The notes: generated from the letters alone by a model not told the origin. 64,000 nucleotides of DNA from an uncultured Pseudomonadota bacterium (GCA_903870545.1 CAIQDI010000033.1:62001-126000), one strand, 5' to 3'. Counted from the stretch's first letter, positions 45,172 to 57,263 are shown. Program-made: numbers and translations.

Positions 45172-47970
45172 TTACAACGCGCTAATTTTAACGTGTTGCG
45201 TTTGTAAATTTCCCAGCGTCGATTGCAATTCAGCCAAACGCGCACGTTCTTTTTCAAGTACGGCGGCAGGTGCTTTTTCAACAAACGACGGATTGCTCAA
45301 TTTCACTTCGATGCGTTCCAATTCGGTTTGGATTTTCAAAATTTCTTTATCCAAACGCGCCAATTCGGCGGTTTTATCAATCAAACCCGCAATCGGAATC
45401 AGGATTTGCATTTCACCGACAATCGCAATCGCTGATTCGGGCGCAACTTCATCCGCATTCAACCACGTCATCGTTTCCAAACGCGCCAATCGGTTCAAAT
45501 AAACACGATTTGTTTCTAAACGTTCGGCATCTTGCGGCGAACCATTTTGCAATAAAACGGGTAACGGTTTGCTTGGCGCAATGTTCATTTCACCGCGAAT
45601 TCGACGCACGCCCAAAATCACCGCCATCAACCAATCGGTATTTTGAACGGCTTCATTATCAATCTTCGATTCGTCCGAAATCGGATACGGTTGCAACATA
45701 ATCGTGTCGCCTTCGATGCCAGCAAGTGGCGCGACACGTTGCCAAATTTCTTCGGTAATGAACGGAATAATTGGATGCGCCAAACGCAAAATCGTTTCTA
45801 AAACGTGCAACAAGGTTTTGCGCGTGCCACGTTGCAAGGCTTCGTTATCCGATTGCAACGCGACTTTGGTCAATTCCAAATACCAATCGCAGTATTCGTT
45901 CCAAGTGAAATCGTAAATCGCTTGCGCCGCCAAATCGAAACGGTAGTTATCGATTGCGTGGCTGGTGGTTGAAATGACTTGATTCAAACGCGCCACAATC
46001 CAACGGTCAACGTGTGAAAATTCACATTCGCCCGTGATGCCGCAATCGTGTTCTTCGGTATTCATCAAAACGTAACGCGCGGCGTTCCACAATTTATTGC
46101 AGAAATTGCGATAACCTTCGGTGCGAGCCATATCAAAACGAATATCACGCCCCGTCGAAGCCAATGACGCAAAGGTAAAACGCAACGCATCGGTGCCGTA
46201 AGATTGAATGCCGTCAGGGAATTGTTTGCGAGTGGCTTGTTCGATTTTTTTCGCAAACTGTGGTTGCATCATGCCCGCCGTGCGTTTCGCCACCAACGTT
46301 TCTAAATCGATGCCGTCAATAATATCAATCGGGTCTAATACGTTGCCTTTTGATTTGGACATTTTTTGCCCTTCGGCATCACGCACCAAACCGTGAATGT
46401 AGACTTCTTTAAACGGCACTTCGCCACGGAATTTCAAGCCCATCATAATCATCCGCGCCACCCAGAAGAAAATGATGTCAAAACCTGTCACTAAAACGCT
46501 GGTCGGATAAAAAGTTTTCAAGGCTTCAGGTTCATTTTTGCCGTCCCAACCTAATGTTGAAAATGGCCATAACGCTGACGAAAACCAAGTATCCAAAACG
46601 TCTTCGTCTTGTTTCAAAAAGTAATCAGCGGGCAAATGATGTTTTTCACGAATTGCCGCCTCAGATTCTCCAACGTAGATATTGCCTTTGTCGTCGTACC
46701 ACGCAGGAATGCGATGTCCCCACCAAATTTGGCGCGAAATGCACCAATCGTTAATGTTTCGCATCCAATCAAAATAAGTGTTTTTCCAATTGTCTGGCAC
46801 AAATTTAATATCGCCATTTTCAACAGCGGCAATCGCAGGCGCGGCAAGTGGCGCAACTTTCACATACCATTGGTCGGTCAAAAAGGGTTCGATAACACTT
46901 TGGCTACGATCGCCGCGTGGCACCATCAATTTGTGGTCAACGATTTTTTCTAATAAACCCGCCGCTTCAAAATCTGCCACAATTTGTTTGCGAGCTTCAA
47001 AACGGTCTAAGCCACGATATTTTTCAGGAATTAGCGCGTCGTCGTCGATGCTAGCATTGGCAGTTAAAATGTTAATCAAACCGCCACGCGGCAAATCTTG
47101 AATCGCCGACGTATCGCGGTGGCGCATCCAGACTTCGTAATCGTTGAAATCGTGGGCTGGCGTGATTTTGACGCAACCCGTTCCGAATTCGGGGTCAACA
47201 TAATCGTCGGCAATAATGGGGATTCGACGACCCGTCAAAGGCAATTCGACGAATTCACCGAGCAAATGTTGATAACGTTCATCTTTTGGATTGATGGCAA
47301 CCGCCGCGTCACCGAGCATCGTTTCAGGGCGCGTCGTGGCGACGATTAAATGCCCTTGACCATTCGACAACGGATAACGCAAATGCCACATAAAACCGTT
47401 TTCTTCTTCGGACAAAACTTCCAAATCCGAAACCGCCGTGTGCAAAACAGGATCCCAATTCACCAAACGTTTGCCGCGATAAATTAAGCCTTCTTCGTGC
47501 AATTTAATGAACACTTCTTGCACCGCGCCCGACATTCCATCGTCCATCGTGAAACGTTCGCGCGACCAATCCAACGATGAACCCATTCGACGCAATTGGC
47601 GCGTAATCGTGCCGCCCGATTCTTCCTTCCATTCCCAAATCTTTTCGATGAATTTTTCGCGTCCGTAATCATGGCGCGTTTTACCTTCAGCATTACATAA
47701 ACGTTCGACCACCATTTGCGTGGCAATTCCCGCGTGATCCGTTCCCGCTTGCCATAACGTGTTGCAACCTTTCATACGATGATAACGTGTCAGCGCATCC
47801 ATAATTGTGTCTTGAAAAGCGTGTCCCATGTGCAAACTACCCGTCACATTCGGCGGCGGAATCATGATGCAATACGGTTCACCTTCGCCGCTCGGCTCGA
47901 AATACTGATTCGTTTCCCAATTTTCATACCAACGTTGTTCAATATCGTGTGGCGCGTACGTTTTTTCCAT
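45172..47970 (-). CDS. valS: Valyl-tRNA synthetase
   Basis: ValRS charges tRNA-Val and edits misactivated threonine. The 932-residue class I enzyme has the HIGH equivalent [11 protein letters not shown], the KMSKS motif [13 protein letters not shown], the CP1 editing domain ([18 protein letters not shown]) and the C-terminal coiled-coil arm ([20 protein letters not shown]). All domains are complete. It is transcribed towards hemC, separated by 70 bp holding the inverted repeat. Confidence 0.97.
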   Translation of the reverse strand: MEKTYAPHDIEQRWYENWETNQYFEPSGEGEPYCIMIPPPNVTGSLHMGHAFQDTIMDALTRYHRMKGCNTLWQAGTDHAGIATQMVVERLCNAEGKTRHDYGREKFIEKIWEWKEESGGTITRQLRRMGSSLDWSRERFTMDDGMSGAVQEVFIKLHEEGLIYRGKRLVNWDPVLHTAVSDLEVLSEEENGFMWHLRYPLSNGQGHLIVATTRPETMLGDAAVAINPKDERYQHLLGEFVELPLTGRRIPIIADDYVDPEFGTGCVKITPAHDFNDYEVWMRHRDTSAIQDLPRGGLINILTANASIDDDALIPEKYRGLDRFEARKQIVADFEAAGLLEKIVDHKLMVPRGDRSQSVIEPFLTDQWYVKVAPLAAPAIAAVENGDIKFVPDNWKNTYFDWMRNINDWCISRQIWWGHRIPAWYDDKGNIYVGESEAAIREKHHLPADYFLKQDEDVLDTWFSSALWPFSTLGWDGKNEPEALKTFYPTSVLVTGFDIIFFWVARMIMMGLKFRGEVPFKEVYIHGLVRDAEGQKMSKSKGNVLDPIDIIDGIDLETLVAKRTAGMMQPQFAKKIEQATRKQFPDGIQSYGTDALRFTFASLASTGRDIRFDMARTEGYRNFCNKLWNAARYVLMNTEEHDCGITGECEFSHVDRWIVARLNQVISTTSHAIDNYRFDLAAQAIYDFTWNEYCDWYLELTKVALQSDNEALQRGTRKTLLHVLETILRLAHPIIPFITEEIWQRVAPLAGIEGDTIMLQPYPISDESKIDNEAVQNTDWLMAVILGVRRIRGEMNIAPSKPLPVLLQNGSPQDAERLETNRVYLNRLARLETMTWLNADEVAPESAIAIVGEMQILIPIAGLIDKTAELARLDKEILKIQTELERIEVKLSNPSFVEKAPAAVLEKERARLAELQSTLGNLQTQHVKISAL

Positions 47971-48004
47971 GAGTTTTTCCTTATGAATTTTTAAAATTAG
48001 AAAT

Positions 48005-48631
48005 TTATTTTTTTAAACGGATTGCAATTATCGCAGACAAAATCAGCGTGACAATTGAAAACATCAGCAAAATTGTCATTGGTAAACCGATATTTTGATT
48101 TTCCGCTGGAATAACGTCGGGCAACGCTTCGAGCTGATGCGCGACGGGTAAATCCAACATCACGTCTTTTGTCATCGGCGGATAACACACGCCTCGTTCC
48201 GCGCAACCTTGAAAATACGCCCGCAATTTAACGGTTTGTGCGCCGTGATCTTCGCGCCACAATGGCACATTAAAATTCAAATCTTCGGATAAAACTTCAA
48301 CATTCCCAAAGGCTTCGTCATGTTTTGGCTCACCATTTGGAATCGTGTAATCGCCGAGTTTTACGCCCTCACTGTTGACTAATTCGAGTTTGATTTTTTC
48401 GCGATACAAATAATAATTCGGCGCAATTTCCCAACTCACAAACAATGTGTTGCTATTTTTAACGCTGGCAGAAAACTCAAAGGCTTGTTCAGGCTGCAAT
48501 AATTGATCTCCAAATAAATTTAATTTCAACGCCGAGGCATTTTTAACTAATTGCTCAAGTGAATCGGCAGCAAACGTGGGCGAATTGAATAAAGTAAAAA
48601 TAATTACAAAAATTAGGCGATAACGTGACAT
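48005..48631 (-). CDS. Stand-alone DsbD-alpha-like periplasmic domain protein
   Basis: The start is set at ATG 48631 ([11 protein letters not shown]); 208 residues. It has a signal peptide (about 1-21) and an immunoglobulin-like domain matching the N-terminal (alpha) domain of DsbD. Marks of that domain are [10 protein letters not shown] and the active-site pair C143/C149 in [14 protein letters not shown]-terminal membrane helix (about 183-204) ends in RLKK. The transmembrane (beta) and thioredoxin (gamma) domains of DsbD are absent and not encoded next door. It could take electrons from a CcdA/DsbD partner, or serve a periplasmic substrate. Confidence 0.82.
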   Translation of the reverse strand: MSRYRLIFVIIFTLFNSPTFAADSLEQLVKNASALKLNLFGDQLLQPEQAFEFSASVKNSNTLFVSWEIAPNYYLYREKIKLELVNSEGVKLGDYTIPNGEPKHDEAFGNVEVLSEDLNFNVPLWREDHGAQTVKLRAYFQGCAERGVCYPPMTKDVMLDLPVAHQLEALPDVIPAENQNIGLPMTILLMFSIVTLILSAIIAIRLKK

Positions 48632-48748
48632 AAGCGCATCCAAGTAAATAATCAGTCAAGGTTTAGCAACATTATCGTAGAAAATAAGCGAGTTTGCCTT
48701 TATATTGTTGGCAATTGACCTTTTACATTTCACATTGAAGCTAATTTT

Positions 48749-49168
48749 ATGAACATTTTTCGTCTATTTTTTATTGCGATTGTCGTTATTTCTTTTGCAG
48801 AACTTTATGTTTTGATTGCTGTTGGTAGCGTTTTGGGCGCATTACCAACCATTTTTTTGATTCTGGCGAGCGCGGCGTTGGGTTCGTTTTTACTGAAACA
48901 ACAAGGGCTGGTGACGTGGCAACGTTTTCAAAATTCGATAGCGCGACAAGAAATGCCAGCTTATGAATTAGCAGAAGGTTTTTTAATTTTGCTCGGCGGC
49001 GCATTATTATTAACACCAGGTTTTATAACGGATGCCGTGGGGTTGATTTGTTTATTGCCTTCGTTACGCCGCAAAATAATCAATTATGCGATGCAGCATT
49101 TTTTTGTCGTGCCGCCCCAGCAAAATGACAATGTGTTGGAAGGCGAATTTCGCAAAGACGTTGAATAA
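48749..49168 (+). CDS. fxsA: FxsA family membrane protein
   Basis: FxsA is a small inner-membrane protein known in E. coli for relieving phage T7 exclusion by F plasmid; its normal role is unknown. The 139-residue protein has three to four helices, with SFAELYVLIAVGSVLGALPTI near the N-terminus and GALLLTPGFITDAVGLICLLP in the middle, both family signatures. The stop codon directly abuts the start of the next gene. Confidence 0.93.
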   Translation: MNIFRLFFIAIVVISFAELYVLIAVGSVLGALPTIFLILASAALGSFLLKQQGLVTWQRFQNSIARQEMPAYELAEGFLILLGGALLLTPGFITDAVGLICLLPSLRRKIINYAMQHFFVVPPQQNDNVLEGEFRKDVE

Positions 49169-49900
49169 ATGACGCTTTTACGCGCTTTTTTCTGCCAAAT
49201 TTTCGGGCTTTTGCTGACGTTCGGTTTGGCTTATTGGCTGCCAATTTTCCATCATCCGATTGTGTTTTTATTTACGCAAAGCGGCTTGGCGGTTGGCAAC
49301 GCATTTTTACTGCGTCAACCGTCGTGGTGGCTTCTGATACATCTGTTATTTTTACCCAGCGTGTTTGTTTTTTTCACACTAGCGTTGCCGTCGTGGTTTT
49401 ATCTGATGGCGGTGGTGATATTAACGCTGATTTTTTGGGGAACTGTTCGCGGCGATGTGCCGTTATTTTTGTCATCATCGGAAGTCGCCGAAGCGGTTGC
49501 CGTGTTGTTGAAAAAAGAAAATGCTCAAACGTTTGTTGATTTGGGCGCGGGCGTGGGTTCCGTCGCGATTCCTATCGCAAAACAATTACTCGCGGTGCAA
49601 GTCGAAGCGTGCGAACGTGCGCCGTTACCCTGGGTAATCAGCGCATTTCGCGGTCGAAACTTATCGAATTTTACGGCATCGCGACGCAATTTTTTCACTG
49701 CCGATTTTTCAAAATACGACGTAATTTTTGCCTTTTTATCGCCGAGAGTTATGCCCGAAATCAGCGAAAAATTGAAAGGCGAAATGCGAGCGGGAACGTT
49801 GTTTATTTCGTCATCGTTCCCCTCGCCAAACTGGCAACCCGAAAGCATTCTCCACCTTAACGACCGTCGCAAAACCGTGTTGTTTTGTTACCGCATTTAA
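49169..49900 (+). CDS. Membrane-anchored class I SAM methyltransferase
   Basis: The 243-residue protein has three N-terminal membrane helices (residues 5-90). A small Rossmann-type methyltransferase domain follows, with motif I FVDLGAGVGSVAIPIAKQ (about 122-140), an acidic residue in VEACERAPLP and a late DVIFAFLSPRVMPEI. Substrate unknown; the membrane anchor suggests a lipid or membrane-protein target. It starts at the fxsA stop and overlaps convergent uvrD by 4 bp. Confidence 0.82.
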   Translation: MTLLRAFFCQIFGLLLTFGLAYWLPIFHHPIVFLFTQSGLAVGNAFLLRQPSWWLLIHLLFLPSVFVFFTLALPSWFYLMAVVILTLIFWGTVRGDVPLFLSSSEVAEAVAVLLKKENAQTFVDLGAGVGSVAIPIAKQLLAVQVEACERAPLPWVISAFRGRNLSNFTASRRNFFTADFSKYDVIFAFLSPRVMPEISEKLKGEMRAGTLFISSSFPSPNWQPESILHLNDRRKTVLFCYRI

Positions 49901-52062
49901 AGATAAATAGTCATCAACCAACGCGAATCGCCACGAAATTTAATCAACGCCCGTTCCTTTTCGCCCTCACCTTCAATGTTCATAATGGTTCCTTTACCGA
50001 ACGTTGCATGATGTATGTGCTGACCTATTTGATAATGGCTGTCGGTTTTAATTTCGGGCGGTAATGTTGTCGTAGAAAAAATGGGCGTTTTCGCTGTAAT
50101 GGGGCGCGATACCTCACTTTTTGGACGCACCTCATCAAGAAAATCAACGGGAAGCTCTCGTAAAAAGCGTGATTTACTCGGTGACGTTTCACGCCCGTAC
50201 AAACGCCGACTTTCAGCGTGTGTGATATGCAATTTTTTCATGGCTCGCGTAATGCCAACGTAACATAATCGCCGCTCTTCTTCTAAACGCCCGACATCGT
50301 AAATCGATTGTTGCGACGGAAATAAACCTTCTTCTACGCCGACTAAAAAAACCAACGGAAATTCCAAGCCTTTCGCGGTGTGAAGCGTCATTAACTGCAC
50401 ACAATCCTCAAATTCGTCCGCCTGTGGTTCGCTAGATTCTAAAACCGCATAACTTAAAAATGCCGCTAATTCGGACAAATTTTCTTCTTCATCGGGTTTA
50501 TATTTAAACGCGGCAGCGGCATTCACCAACTCTTTCAAGTTTTCGACTTTTTCCGCACTTTTTTCGACTTTGTCTTGGGAATAAAACGCCATCAAACCAC
50601 TTTGCTCAATTACAAATTGAACCTTTTCACCCAGCGATAATCCCATCGTTCGATTTTCAAATTGCATGATTAAATCTAAAAAATTAGACAAAGCCGTTGC
50701 CGCGCGTGCGCTTAATTGCTGATTGTCCGACAATAAAATTGCCGCCATCCAAAGTGAAACCTGTTGTTCATTTGCTAATTGGCGAAGCGCATCAATCGTT
50801 TTTGAACCCATGCCGCGCGTCGGTGTATTCACAATGCGATCAAACGCCGCATCGTCATCCGGATTCGCCAATAATCGTAAATACGCAAGCGCATTTTTAA
50901 TTTCAGCACGATCAAAAAATCGTAAACCACCGTAAACACGATATGGCGTTTTTGTTAACATCAATTGTTCTTCAAACTGCCGCGATTGCGCGTTGGAACG
51001 GTATAAAATTGCGGCTTCAGTGCGTTTATTACCCGCTGCAACCCAATGACGAATTCTTTCCACCACATATTTTGCTTCGTCAAATTCGTTGTATGCCGCA
51101 TAAACCGCAATTTTTTCGCCGTCCGCCGTGTCCGTCCACAAGTCTTTGCCCATGCGCCCTTTATTATTGGCGATAATGGCGTTCGCGGTTTTGAGAATCG
51201 CTCCCGTTGAACGATAATTTTGTTCTAATTTAACGATTTGATGCTGCGGATACTCACGTTGGAATTTGTAAATATTTTCGATTTTCGCGCCACGCCAACC
51301 GTAAATCGCTTGATCATCGTCACCTACTACAAACATGTTGTCCCTAGCGGGACTTAACAGCGTGAGCCACAGATATTGAATGCGATTGGTGTCCTGAAAT
51401 TCATCGACGTGAATTTGACTGAAGCGATTTTGATATTGAGTCCGTAACAACTCATCATCACGCAATAACTCGTAAACGCGCAACAATAATTCTGAAAAAT
51501 CGACCACACCTGAACGTTCGCACAAAACTTCATATTCGCCGTAAATTCGCGAAAAGCGAATGGCATTTTTGTCCTCGCTACGCACTAAATCTTTGCTTCG
51601 CAAACCTTCGTCTTTTTGAGCATTGATAAACCATTGAATTTCTTTCGCGGGCAACTCTTTTGGGTCAACTTTCAAATCCTCCAATAACCGTTTAATCAAA
51701 CGTTGCTGGTCATTCGAATCGAGAACTTGAAAATCCTTCGGCAAACGAGCTTGTTCGGCATGACGACGTAAAAGACGATGTGCGATGCCGTGAAACGTAC
51801 CAATCCACATATTGGGCGCATTATTTTCTAATAAATTTTCAATACGCCCACGCATTTCGTTGGCGGCTTTATTGGTAAACGTGACCGCAAGAATGCTTTG
51901 CGGTGACACCCCATTGACTTGAATTTGCCACACAATACGGTGTACTAAGACGCGCGTTTTACCACTTCCTGCGCCTGCTAAAACTAGCATAGCTCTCGAT
52001 GGTGCGGTAACGGCGGCACGTTGTGCGTCATTAAGTGGCGCGATAATTGAAGTTATATCCAT
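49897..52062 (-). CDS. uvrD: DNA helicase II (UvrD)
   Basis: UvrD is a 3'-5' superfamily-1 helicase acting in nucleotide excision and mismatch repair. The start is set at ATG 52062 (MDITSIIAPLNDAQRAAV), giving 721 residues, close to E. coli UvrD (720); the track adds 14 upstream codons. The motifs are complete: GAGSGKT (30-36), VDEFQDTN, GDDDQAIYGWRGA, LEQNYRST and LMTLHTAKGLEF. The C-terminal Tudor-like stretch ATFGKGTIMNIEGEG is present. A clear LexA box was not seen upstream. Confidence 0.94.
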   Translation of the reverse strand: MDITSIIAPLNDAQRAAVTAPSRAMLVLAGAGSGKTRVLVHRIVWQIQVNGVSPQSILAVTFTNKAANEMRGRIENLLENNAPNMWIGTFHGIAHRLLRRHAEQARLPKDFQVLDSNDQQRLIKRLLEDLKVDPKELPAKEIQWFINAQKDEGLRSKDLVRSEDKNAIRFSRIYGEYEVLCERSGVVDFSELLLRVYELLRDDELLRTQYQNRFSQIHVDEFQDTNRIQYLWLTLLSPARDNMFVVGDDDQAIYGWRGAKIENIYKFQREYPQHQIVKLEQNYRSTGAILKTANAIIANNKGRMGKDLWTDTADGEKIAVYAAYNEFDEAKYVVERIRHWVAAGNKRTEAAILYRSNAQSRQFEEQLMLTKTPYRVYGGLRFFDRAEIKNALAYLRLLANPDDDAAFDRIVNTPTRGMGSKTIDALRQLANEQQVSLWMAAILLSDNQQLSARAATALSNFLDLIMQFENRTMGLSLGEKVQFVIEQSGLMAFYSQDKVEKSAEKVENLKELVNAAAAFKYKPDEEENLSELAAFLSYAVLESSEPQADEFEDCVQLMTLHTAKGLEFPLVFLVGVEEGLFPSQQSIYDVGRLEEERRLCYVGITRAMKKLHITHAESRRLYGRETSPSKSRFLRELPVDFLDEVRPKSEVSRPITAKTPIFSTTTLPPEIKTDSHYQIGQHIHHATFGKGTIMNIEGEGEKERALIKFRGDSRWLMTIYL

Positions 52063-52166
52063 AATTTTTGATTGCAGATTTTGAGCAGCTGTGTATAGTT
52101 TCAACGTAGACGAAGCCAGTTATTCGGCTTGTTTTTCGACAATAATTACACAAAGAAGGTTTTAAA

Positions 52167-52367
52167 ATGAGTTTTGATTATAAACGTTTGTTTAAATTTG
52201 AATTGAACTTAGACGATAAACAGAAAAAATATCGTTTATACGGTGGCGTGGTCGCATTATTAGTTTCTGTCTTCGCTGCTAGTATTCCACTGCTATTAGT
52301 TGGTTTGGCGATGACAGCGATGGGCTATTCTGGATGGTGTCCACTTTGCTCTGCGATTCAAAAATAA
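52167..52367 (+). CDS. Small DUF2892-like membrane protein
   Basis: A 66-residue protein preceded by AAGAAGG. After a polar start (MSFDYKRLFKFELNLDDKQKKYR) it has one or two membrane helices (LYGGVVALLVSVFAASIPLLLVGLAMTAMG) and a terminal SGWCPLCSAIQK. The CPLCS end matches the DUF2892 group of small membrane proteins. The CxxC pair could bind metal or be redox-active. Function unknown; it stands alone between uvrD and DUF3422. Confidence 0.75.
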   Translation: MSFDYKRLFKFELNLDDKQKKYRLYGGVVALLVSVFAASIPLLLVGLAMTAMGYSGWCPLCSAIQK

Positions 52368-52453
52368 TTGCATATTTTGCGAAACCTCCACGCATTATTA
52401 CAGGGACGTAATAATACAATTTCCGCGACTTTCACTTACTTGCACTTCTTTCT

Positions 52454-53749
52454 GTGACCACTATTTATCCCATTCCTGAAAATCATGCACAACGTTTTGT
52501 GTTACACAATGAAGTTCATGCGCGTTCTTCGATAATTCGAGGCTTGCCTGGTCGTGCTAGTCATTTAGCATTATCACGTTCTAGCGAAGAAAAAATCCAA
52601 GAGCGTCAGCATTTGAACCAACTTTGCGAACGTTTTGGCATGGCGGCACCCGCAGAAGATGCCGATCATTTCAGTGCAACATTTGATTCTTTTCAAATTC
52701 GTTGGGAGCAACATGGCGAATTCAGCACTTACACTTTTTATGTGCAAGGCGCAGAAGAAAAACCGTTTGCAGATCCTGCGTTGAAAAAAGTGCCAGTAGA
52801 TTGGCTTTCAGATATGCCAGGTAAGATTTTGGTCGCCTCACACGCAACGATTTTACCCGAAAGTGAAAATCCTGATTTAGCTGAAATCGCCCCCTATTTT
52901 GCCAATAATCCATTGGTTGGTTCAACGGTAACAGGTGGAGCCGCTTGTGTATTTACCGATTTTCGCATTCACGTTGATGGTTTTAGCCGTTTTTTAATAG
53001 TGAATCAAAACTTACGGGTCGAGCAAGGTGCGCGATTATTACACAGATTATTTGAAATTGAAGTTTATCGTGTCCTTGCTTTACTCGCATTTCCAATCGC
53101 TCGCAAACTTTATCCTGAACTCAAAAAAGCCGATCAACAGCTGTACACTATCACGAATGCCATGACAAAATCTGCTGGCAATGATGCTAAATTGCTGGAT
53201 GAATTAACGATGCTTGCTGCTGAAATTGAAAATCACGTTTCAAGTAATCACCTGCGTTTTGCGGCAGCGAGCGCGTATTACAATTTGGTAGAACAGCGAC
53301 TGATTGATTTACGCGAAGTGCGAATTCAAGGTATTCAAACTGTCGGCGAGTTTATTAAACGCCGACTTGAACCCGCAATAAATACCTGTCGTTCAACAGC
53401 AAATCGATTTACGTCACTTTCAGAGCGCGTTGGCAACACGAGCCAATTATTGCGAACTCGCGTGAACATTATTATAGAGCGACAAAATCAAGCCTTACTC
53501 ACCTCGATGGATTTACGCGCAAAAATGCAATTGCGAATGCAGCAAATGGTCGAGGGGATTTCCATTGTTGCCATTACTTATTATGCAGCAAGTTTGATTC
53601 GTGTAATGACTGAAACCTTACACGCATTCGGTTTTTCAGTTAATCCCGATATTGTTGAAGGGACAGCTGTACCGTTTATTTTGATAGGTATAGGTTTCGG
53701 ATTTAAACGAATCCACCACATTATTAAAAATACGACGGAAGTTTCATAA
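52454..53749 (+). CDS. DUF3422 membrane protein
   Basis: The 431-residue protein starts at GTG (MTTIYPIPENHAQRFVLHNEVHARSS); the NEVHAR motif is the hallmark of DUF3422. It has a large soluble part and two C-terminal membrane helices (GISIVAITYYAASLIRVM, AVPFILIGIGFGFKRI). Family members are predicted inner-membrane-anchored proteins of unknown function. No strong ribosome-binding site precedes the GTG. Its stop is 78 bp upstream of dnaJ, where a TATAAT (53776-53781) may start the dnaJ transcript. Confidence 0.88.
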   Translation: MTTIYPIPENHAQRFVLHNEVHARSSIIRGLPGRASHLALSRSSEEKIQERQHLNQLCERFGMAAPAEDADHFSATFDSFQIRWEQHGEFSTYTFYVQGAEEKPFADPALKKVPVDWLSDMPGKILVASHATILPESENPDLAEIAPYFANNPLVGSTVTGGAACVFTDFRIHVDGFSRFLIVNQNLRVEQGARLLHRLFEIEVYRVLALLAFPIARKLYPELKKADQQLYTITNAMTKSAGNDAKLLDELTMLAAEIENHVSSNHLRFAAASAYYNLVEQRLIDLREVRIQGIQTVGEFIKRRLEPAINTCRSTANRFTSLSERVGNTSQLLRTRVNIIIERQNQALLTSMDLRAKMQLRMQQMVEGISIVAITYYAASLIRVMTETLHAFGFSVNPDIVEGTAVPFILIGIGFGFKRIHHIIKNTTEVS

Positions 53750-53827
53750 CCCATTTTTTTCTCAAATATTGCCCTTATAATACAAGGTTCAATCTTTCTA
53801 ACTATTTCACTTTTTCATATTCAAGCA

Positions 53828-54958
53828 ATGGCAACTAAAGAAGATTTTTATAAAATACTCAACGTCGATCGCAATGCAAGCGATGCCGAAATTAAAAAAA
53901 GTTATCGCAGTTTGGCGATGAAACATCATCCCGATCGCAACGCCGATAATCCCGCAGCAGCAGAAGAGAAATTTAAACAAATTAAAGAAGCGTACGAAAT
54001 TTTATCGGATTCAAAAAAACGCGCCGCTTACGATCAATTTGGTCATGCAGGTGTGGATCCGTCAATGGGCGGTGGACGCGGCGCCGGTGCTAGTGATTTT
54101 GGTGATGCGTTCAGTGATATTTTCGGCGATATGTTTGGCAAGCGTGGCGGTGGGGGACAACAAAGCGCGGGACAACGTGGTTCTGATTTACGTTACAACC
54201 TTGAAATTAGTTTAGAAGAAGCCGTTGCCGGCACAGAACAAAAAATTCGGATTCCAGTTTTGGTAACTTGCGGCGATTGCTCTGGTTCTGGCGCAAAAAA
54301 AGGCTCCGCACCTGTTACTTGTTCAATGTGTCATGGACACGGACAAGTTCGAATGCAACAAGGATTTTTCACCGTGCAACAAACTTGCCCAACGTGTCGA
54401 GGTGTCGGAAAACAAATTAAAGATCCATGTGGCAAATGTTACGGTCAAGGGCGCGTTAAAGATGAAAAAACGTTGTCGGCAAAAATACCAGCGGGTGTGG
54501 ATACCGGCGATAGAATTCGCTTATCCGGCGAAGGTGAAGCAGGACAATTAGGCGCACCTTCTGGTGATTTATATATTGAAATTCAGGTTAGTCGCCACTC
54601 CATTTTCAATCGAGACGGCGCAAATTTATCGTGTGAAATGCCTATTAGTTTCGTCACAGCATGTTTAGGCGGCGAAATTGAAGTTCCAACTTTAGGTGGC
54701 AAAGCCTTATTAAAAATTCCTGCCGAAACACAAAGTGGACAATCGTTTCGTCTTCGTGGCAAAGGTGTAAAACAAGTGCGTGGGGGCGCGGTCGGTGATT
54801 TAATTTGTAAAGTTCAAATCGAAACACCCGTTAATTTAACTGTCGAACAAAAATCGTTGGTAGAAAAATTAGGTGAATCACTGTCAAGCAGCGGCAAACA
54901 CCACAGCCCACAAGAATCCTCGTGGCTCGATGGTCTGAAAAACTTTTTTACAAACTAA
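53828..54958 (+). CDS. dnaJ: Chaperone protein DnaJ
   Basis: DnaJ delivers unfolded proteins to DnaK and stimulates its ATPase. The 376-residue protein has the J domain (5-70, HPD at 34-36), a Gly/Phe region with [17 protein letters not shown], and four CxxCxGxG-type zinc motifs starting [24 protein letters not shown] and CGKCYGQG. The C-terminal substrate domain follows. dnaK and grpE, the usual upstream genes, are not here. dapB follows after 12 bp, a common gammaproteobacterial dnaJ-dapB order. Confidence 0.97.
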   Translation: MATKEDFYKILNVDRNASDAEIKKSYRSLAMKHHPDRNADNPAAAEEKFKQIKEAYEILSDSKKRAAYDQFGHAGVDPSMGGGRGAGASDFGDAFSDIFGDMFGKRGGGGQQSAGQRGSDLRYNLEISLEEAVAGTEQKIRIPVLVTCGDCSGSGAKKGSAPVTCSMCHGHGQVRMQQGFFTVQQTCPTCRGVGKQIKDPCGKCYGQGRVKDEKTLSAKIPAGVDTGDRIRLSGEGEAGQLGAPSGDLYIEIQVSRHSIFNRDGANLSCEMPISFVTACLGGEIEVPTLGGKALLKIPAETQSGQSFRLRGKGVKQVRGGAVGDLICKVQIETPVNLTVEQKSLVEKLGESLSSSGKHHSPQESSWLDGLKNFFTN

Positions 54959-54967
54959 AACGAGTAA

Positions 54968-55774
<807 letters not shown>

Positions 55775-55784
55775 AAATTTAGGC

Positions 55785-55814
55785 AAAAAAAACGCCTGTT
55801 CATCAGGCGTTTTT
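55785..55814. terminator. Bidirectional terminator (dapB / rplQ)
   Basis: AACGCCTG (55791-55798) pairs with CAGGCGTT (55804-55811) around TTCAT, with A-run before and T-run after. It can end plus-strand dapB and minus-strand alpha-operon transcripts. Confidence 0.9.
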
Positions 55815-55838
55815 AAAAAAACGTGTTCTTGACAGAAC

Positions 55839-56201
55839 TTATACTTCTCTATCTACAAGTTCAACATACGCCATGGGCGCGTTGTCACCTGATCTGAAGC
55901 CGCATTTTATGATTCGCAAATAGCCACCCGCTCTGTTTTGGTAGCGAGGTCCTAATTCATTGAACAACTTGGTCACCATATCACGGTCACGCAAGCGTGC
56001 AAATGCTAAACGTCTTTTAGCAACACTATCTTCTTTAGACAGGGTTATTAGCGGTTCAGCGAAACCTCTAAGTTCTTTTGCCTTAGGTAAAGTAGTTTTA
56101 ATCAACTCGTGATTGAATAATGAGTTTGCCATATTACTGAACAAAGCCTTACGATGGCTGCTGTTCATGTTGAGCTGTCTACCAGATTTACGATGTCTCA
56201 T
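55839..56201 (-). CDS. rplQ: 50S ribosomal protein L17
   Basis: L17 lies near the peptide exit region of the large subunit. The 120-residue protein has [28 protein letters not shown] and [19 protein letters not shown], standard for the family. Compared with E. coli L17 (127 residues) it ends a little early, after [10 protein letters not shown]. It is the last gene of the alpha operon and ends just before the terminator. Confidence 0.97.
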   Translation of the reverse strand: MRHRKSGRQLNMNSSHRKALFSNMANSLFNHELIKTTLPKAKELRGFAEPLITLSKEDSVAKRRLAFARLRDRDMVTKLFNELGPRYQNRAGGYLRIIKCGFRSGDNAPMAYVELVDREV

Positions 56202-56219
56202 ATTTGAGTAACCTAAAAT

Positions 56220-57242
56220 TTAATGTGATGTGGATTGGTTATGTTCGGCGAGACTGTCGGGTGGCCAATTTTCTAGGCGCATTCCCAAAGACAACCCTTT
56301 TAATGCCAAAATGTCTTTAATTTCAGTTAACGACTTTCTGCCAAGATTAGGTGTTTTCAACAATTCAACTTCGGTGCGTTGAATTAAGTCGCCTATATAA
56401 AAAATATTTTCAGCCTTCAAGCAGTTTGCTGAACGCACCGTCAACTCTAAGTCATCTACAGGACGTAAAAGGACTGGATCTATCGATTCATCTGGTGATG
56501 AATACTCTACTCTTGGCTGTTCGCTCACTTTTTCGAAATCTACAAACACAGAAAGTTGATCGTGAATAATAGTCGCTGCAAGTTTAATGGTTCGCTCTGG
56601 ATCAACAGTACCGTTCGTTTCTAAATCAATGATGAGCTTATCTAAATTGGTACGCTGCTCAACCCTTGTACTTTCCACTTGGTAGGACACACGCATTACT
56701 GGGCTAAATGAAGCGTCTAAATGTAAGGTACCTATAGGGTAGTTTGAATCTACATTCGACTTACGAACACTTGCAGGTTCATAACCGCGACCACGACCTA
56801 CTCTGATTCTCATGTTCAAGTTGCCAGTTTGTGTTAGATTCGCAATAATCAAGTCTGGATTTAAAATTTTTACATAATCCGGTAGAGAAATATCGCCAGC
56901 CGTAACTATTGTAGGCTGCCCAACGCCTTTTTTAGAAAGGGTTAATTCCGCACTATCTTTACCATCAACTAAAATTGCTAACTTTTTCAAATTTAGCAGA
57001 ATATCAATCACGTCTTCATGCACACCCTCTATGGTTGTGTACTCATGTAAAACGCCATCAATTTCAACTGAAGTAACAGCACAACCTGGAATAGTCGATA
57101 AAAGAACACGCCTCAACGCATTTCCCAACGAGTGTCCAAATCCACGCTCTAAAGGCTCTATAATGATTCTTGAGTGATTTGGCGAATCGCTTACAACCTC
57201 AACTAACTTAGGTTTAAGCAAACTAGGGATAGAACTAAGCAT
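56220..57242 (-). CDS. rpoA: RNA polymerase alpha subunit
   Basis: RpoA nucleates polymerase assembly and contacts UP elements and activators. The 340-residue protein has the N-terminal domain ([19 protein letters not shown]) and C-terminal domain ([47 protein letters not shown]) joined by a linker. Length is about ten residues above E. coli (329), mainly in the N-terminal start and the His/Ser tail. Confidence 0.98.
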   Translation of the reverse strand: MLSSIPSLLKPKLVEVVSDSPNHSRIIIEPLERGFGHSLGNALRRVLLSTIPGCAVTSVEIDGVLHEYTTIEGVHEDVIDILLNLKKLAILVDGKDSAELTLSKKGVGQPTIVTAGDISLPDYVKILNPDLIIANLTQTGNLNMRIRVGRGRGYEPASVRKSNVDSNYPIGTLHLDASFSPVMRVSYQVESTRVEQRTNLDKLIIDLETNGTVDPERTIKLAATIIHDQLSVFVDFEKVSEQPRVEYSSPDESIDPVLLRPVDDLELTVRSANCLKAENIFYIGDLIQRTEVELLKTPNLGRKSLTEIKDILALKGLSLGMRLENWPPDSLAEHNQSTSH

Positions 57243-57263
57243 TTGTATTCCTCGGAACTCTAA

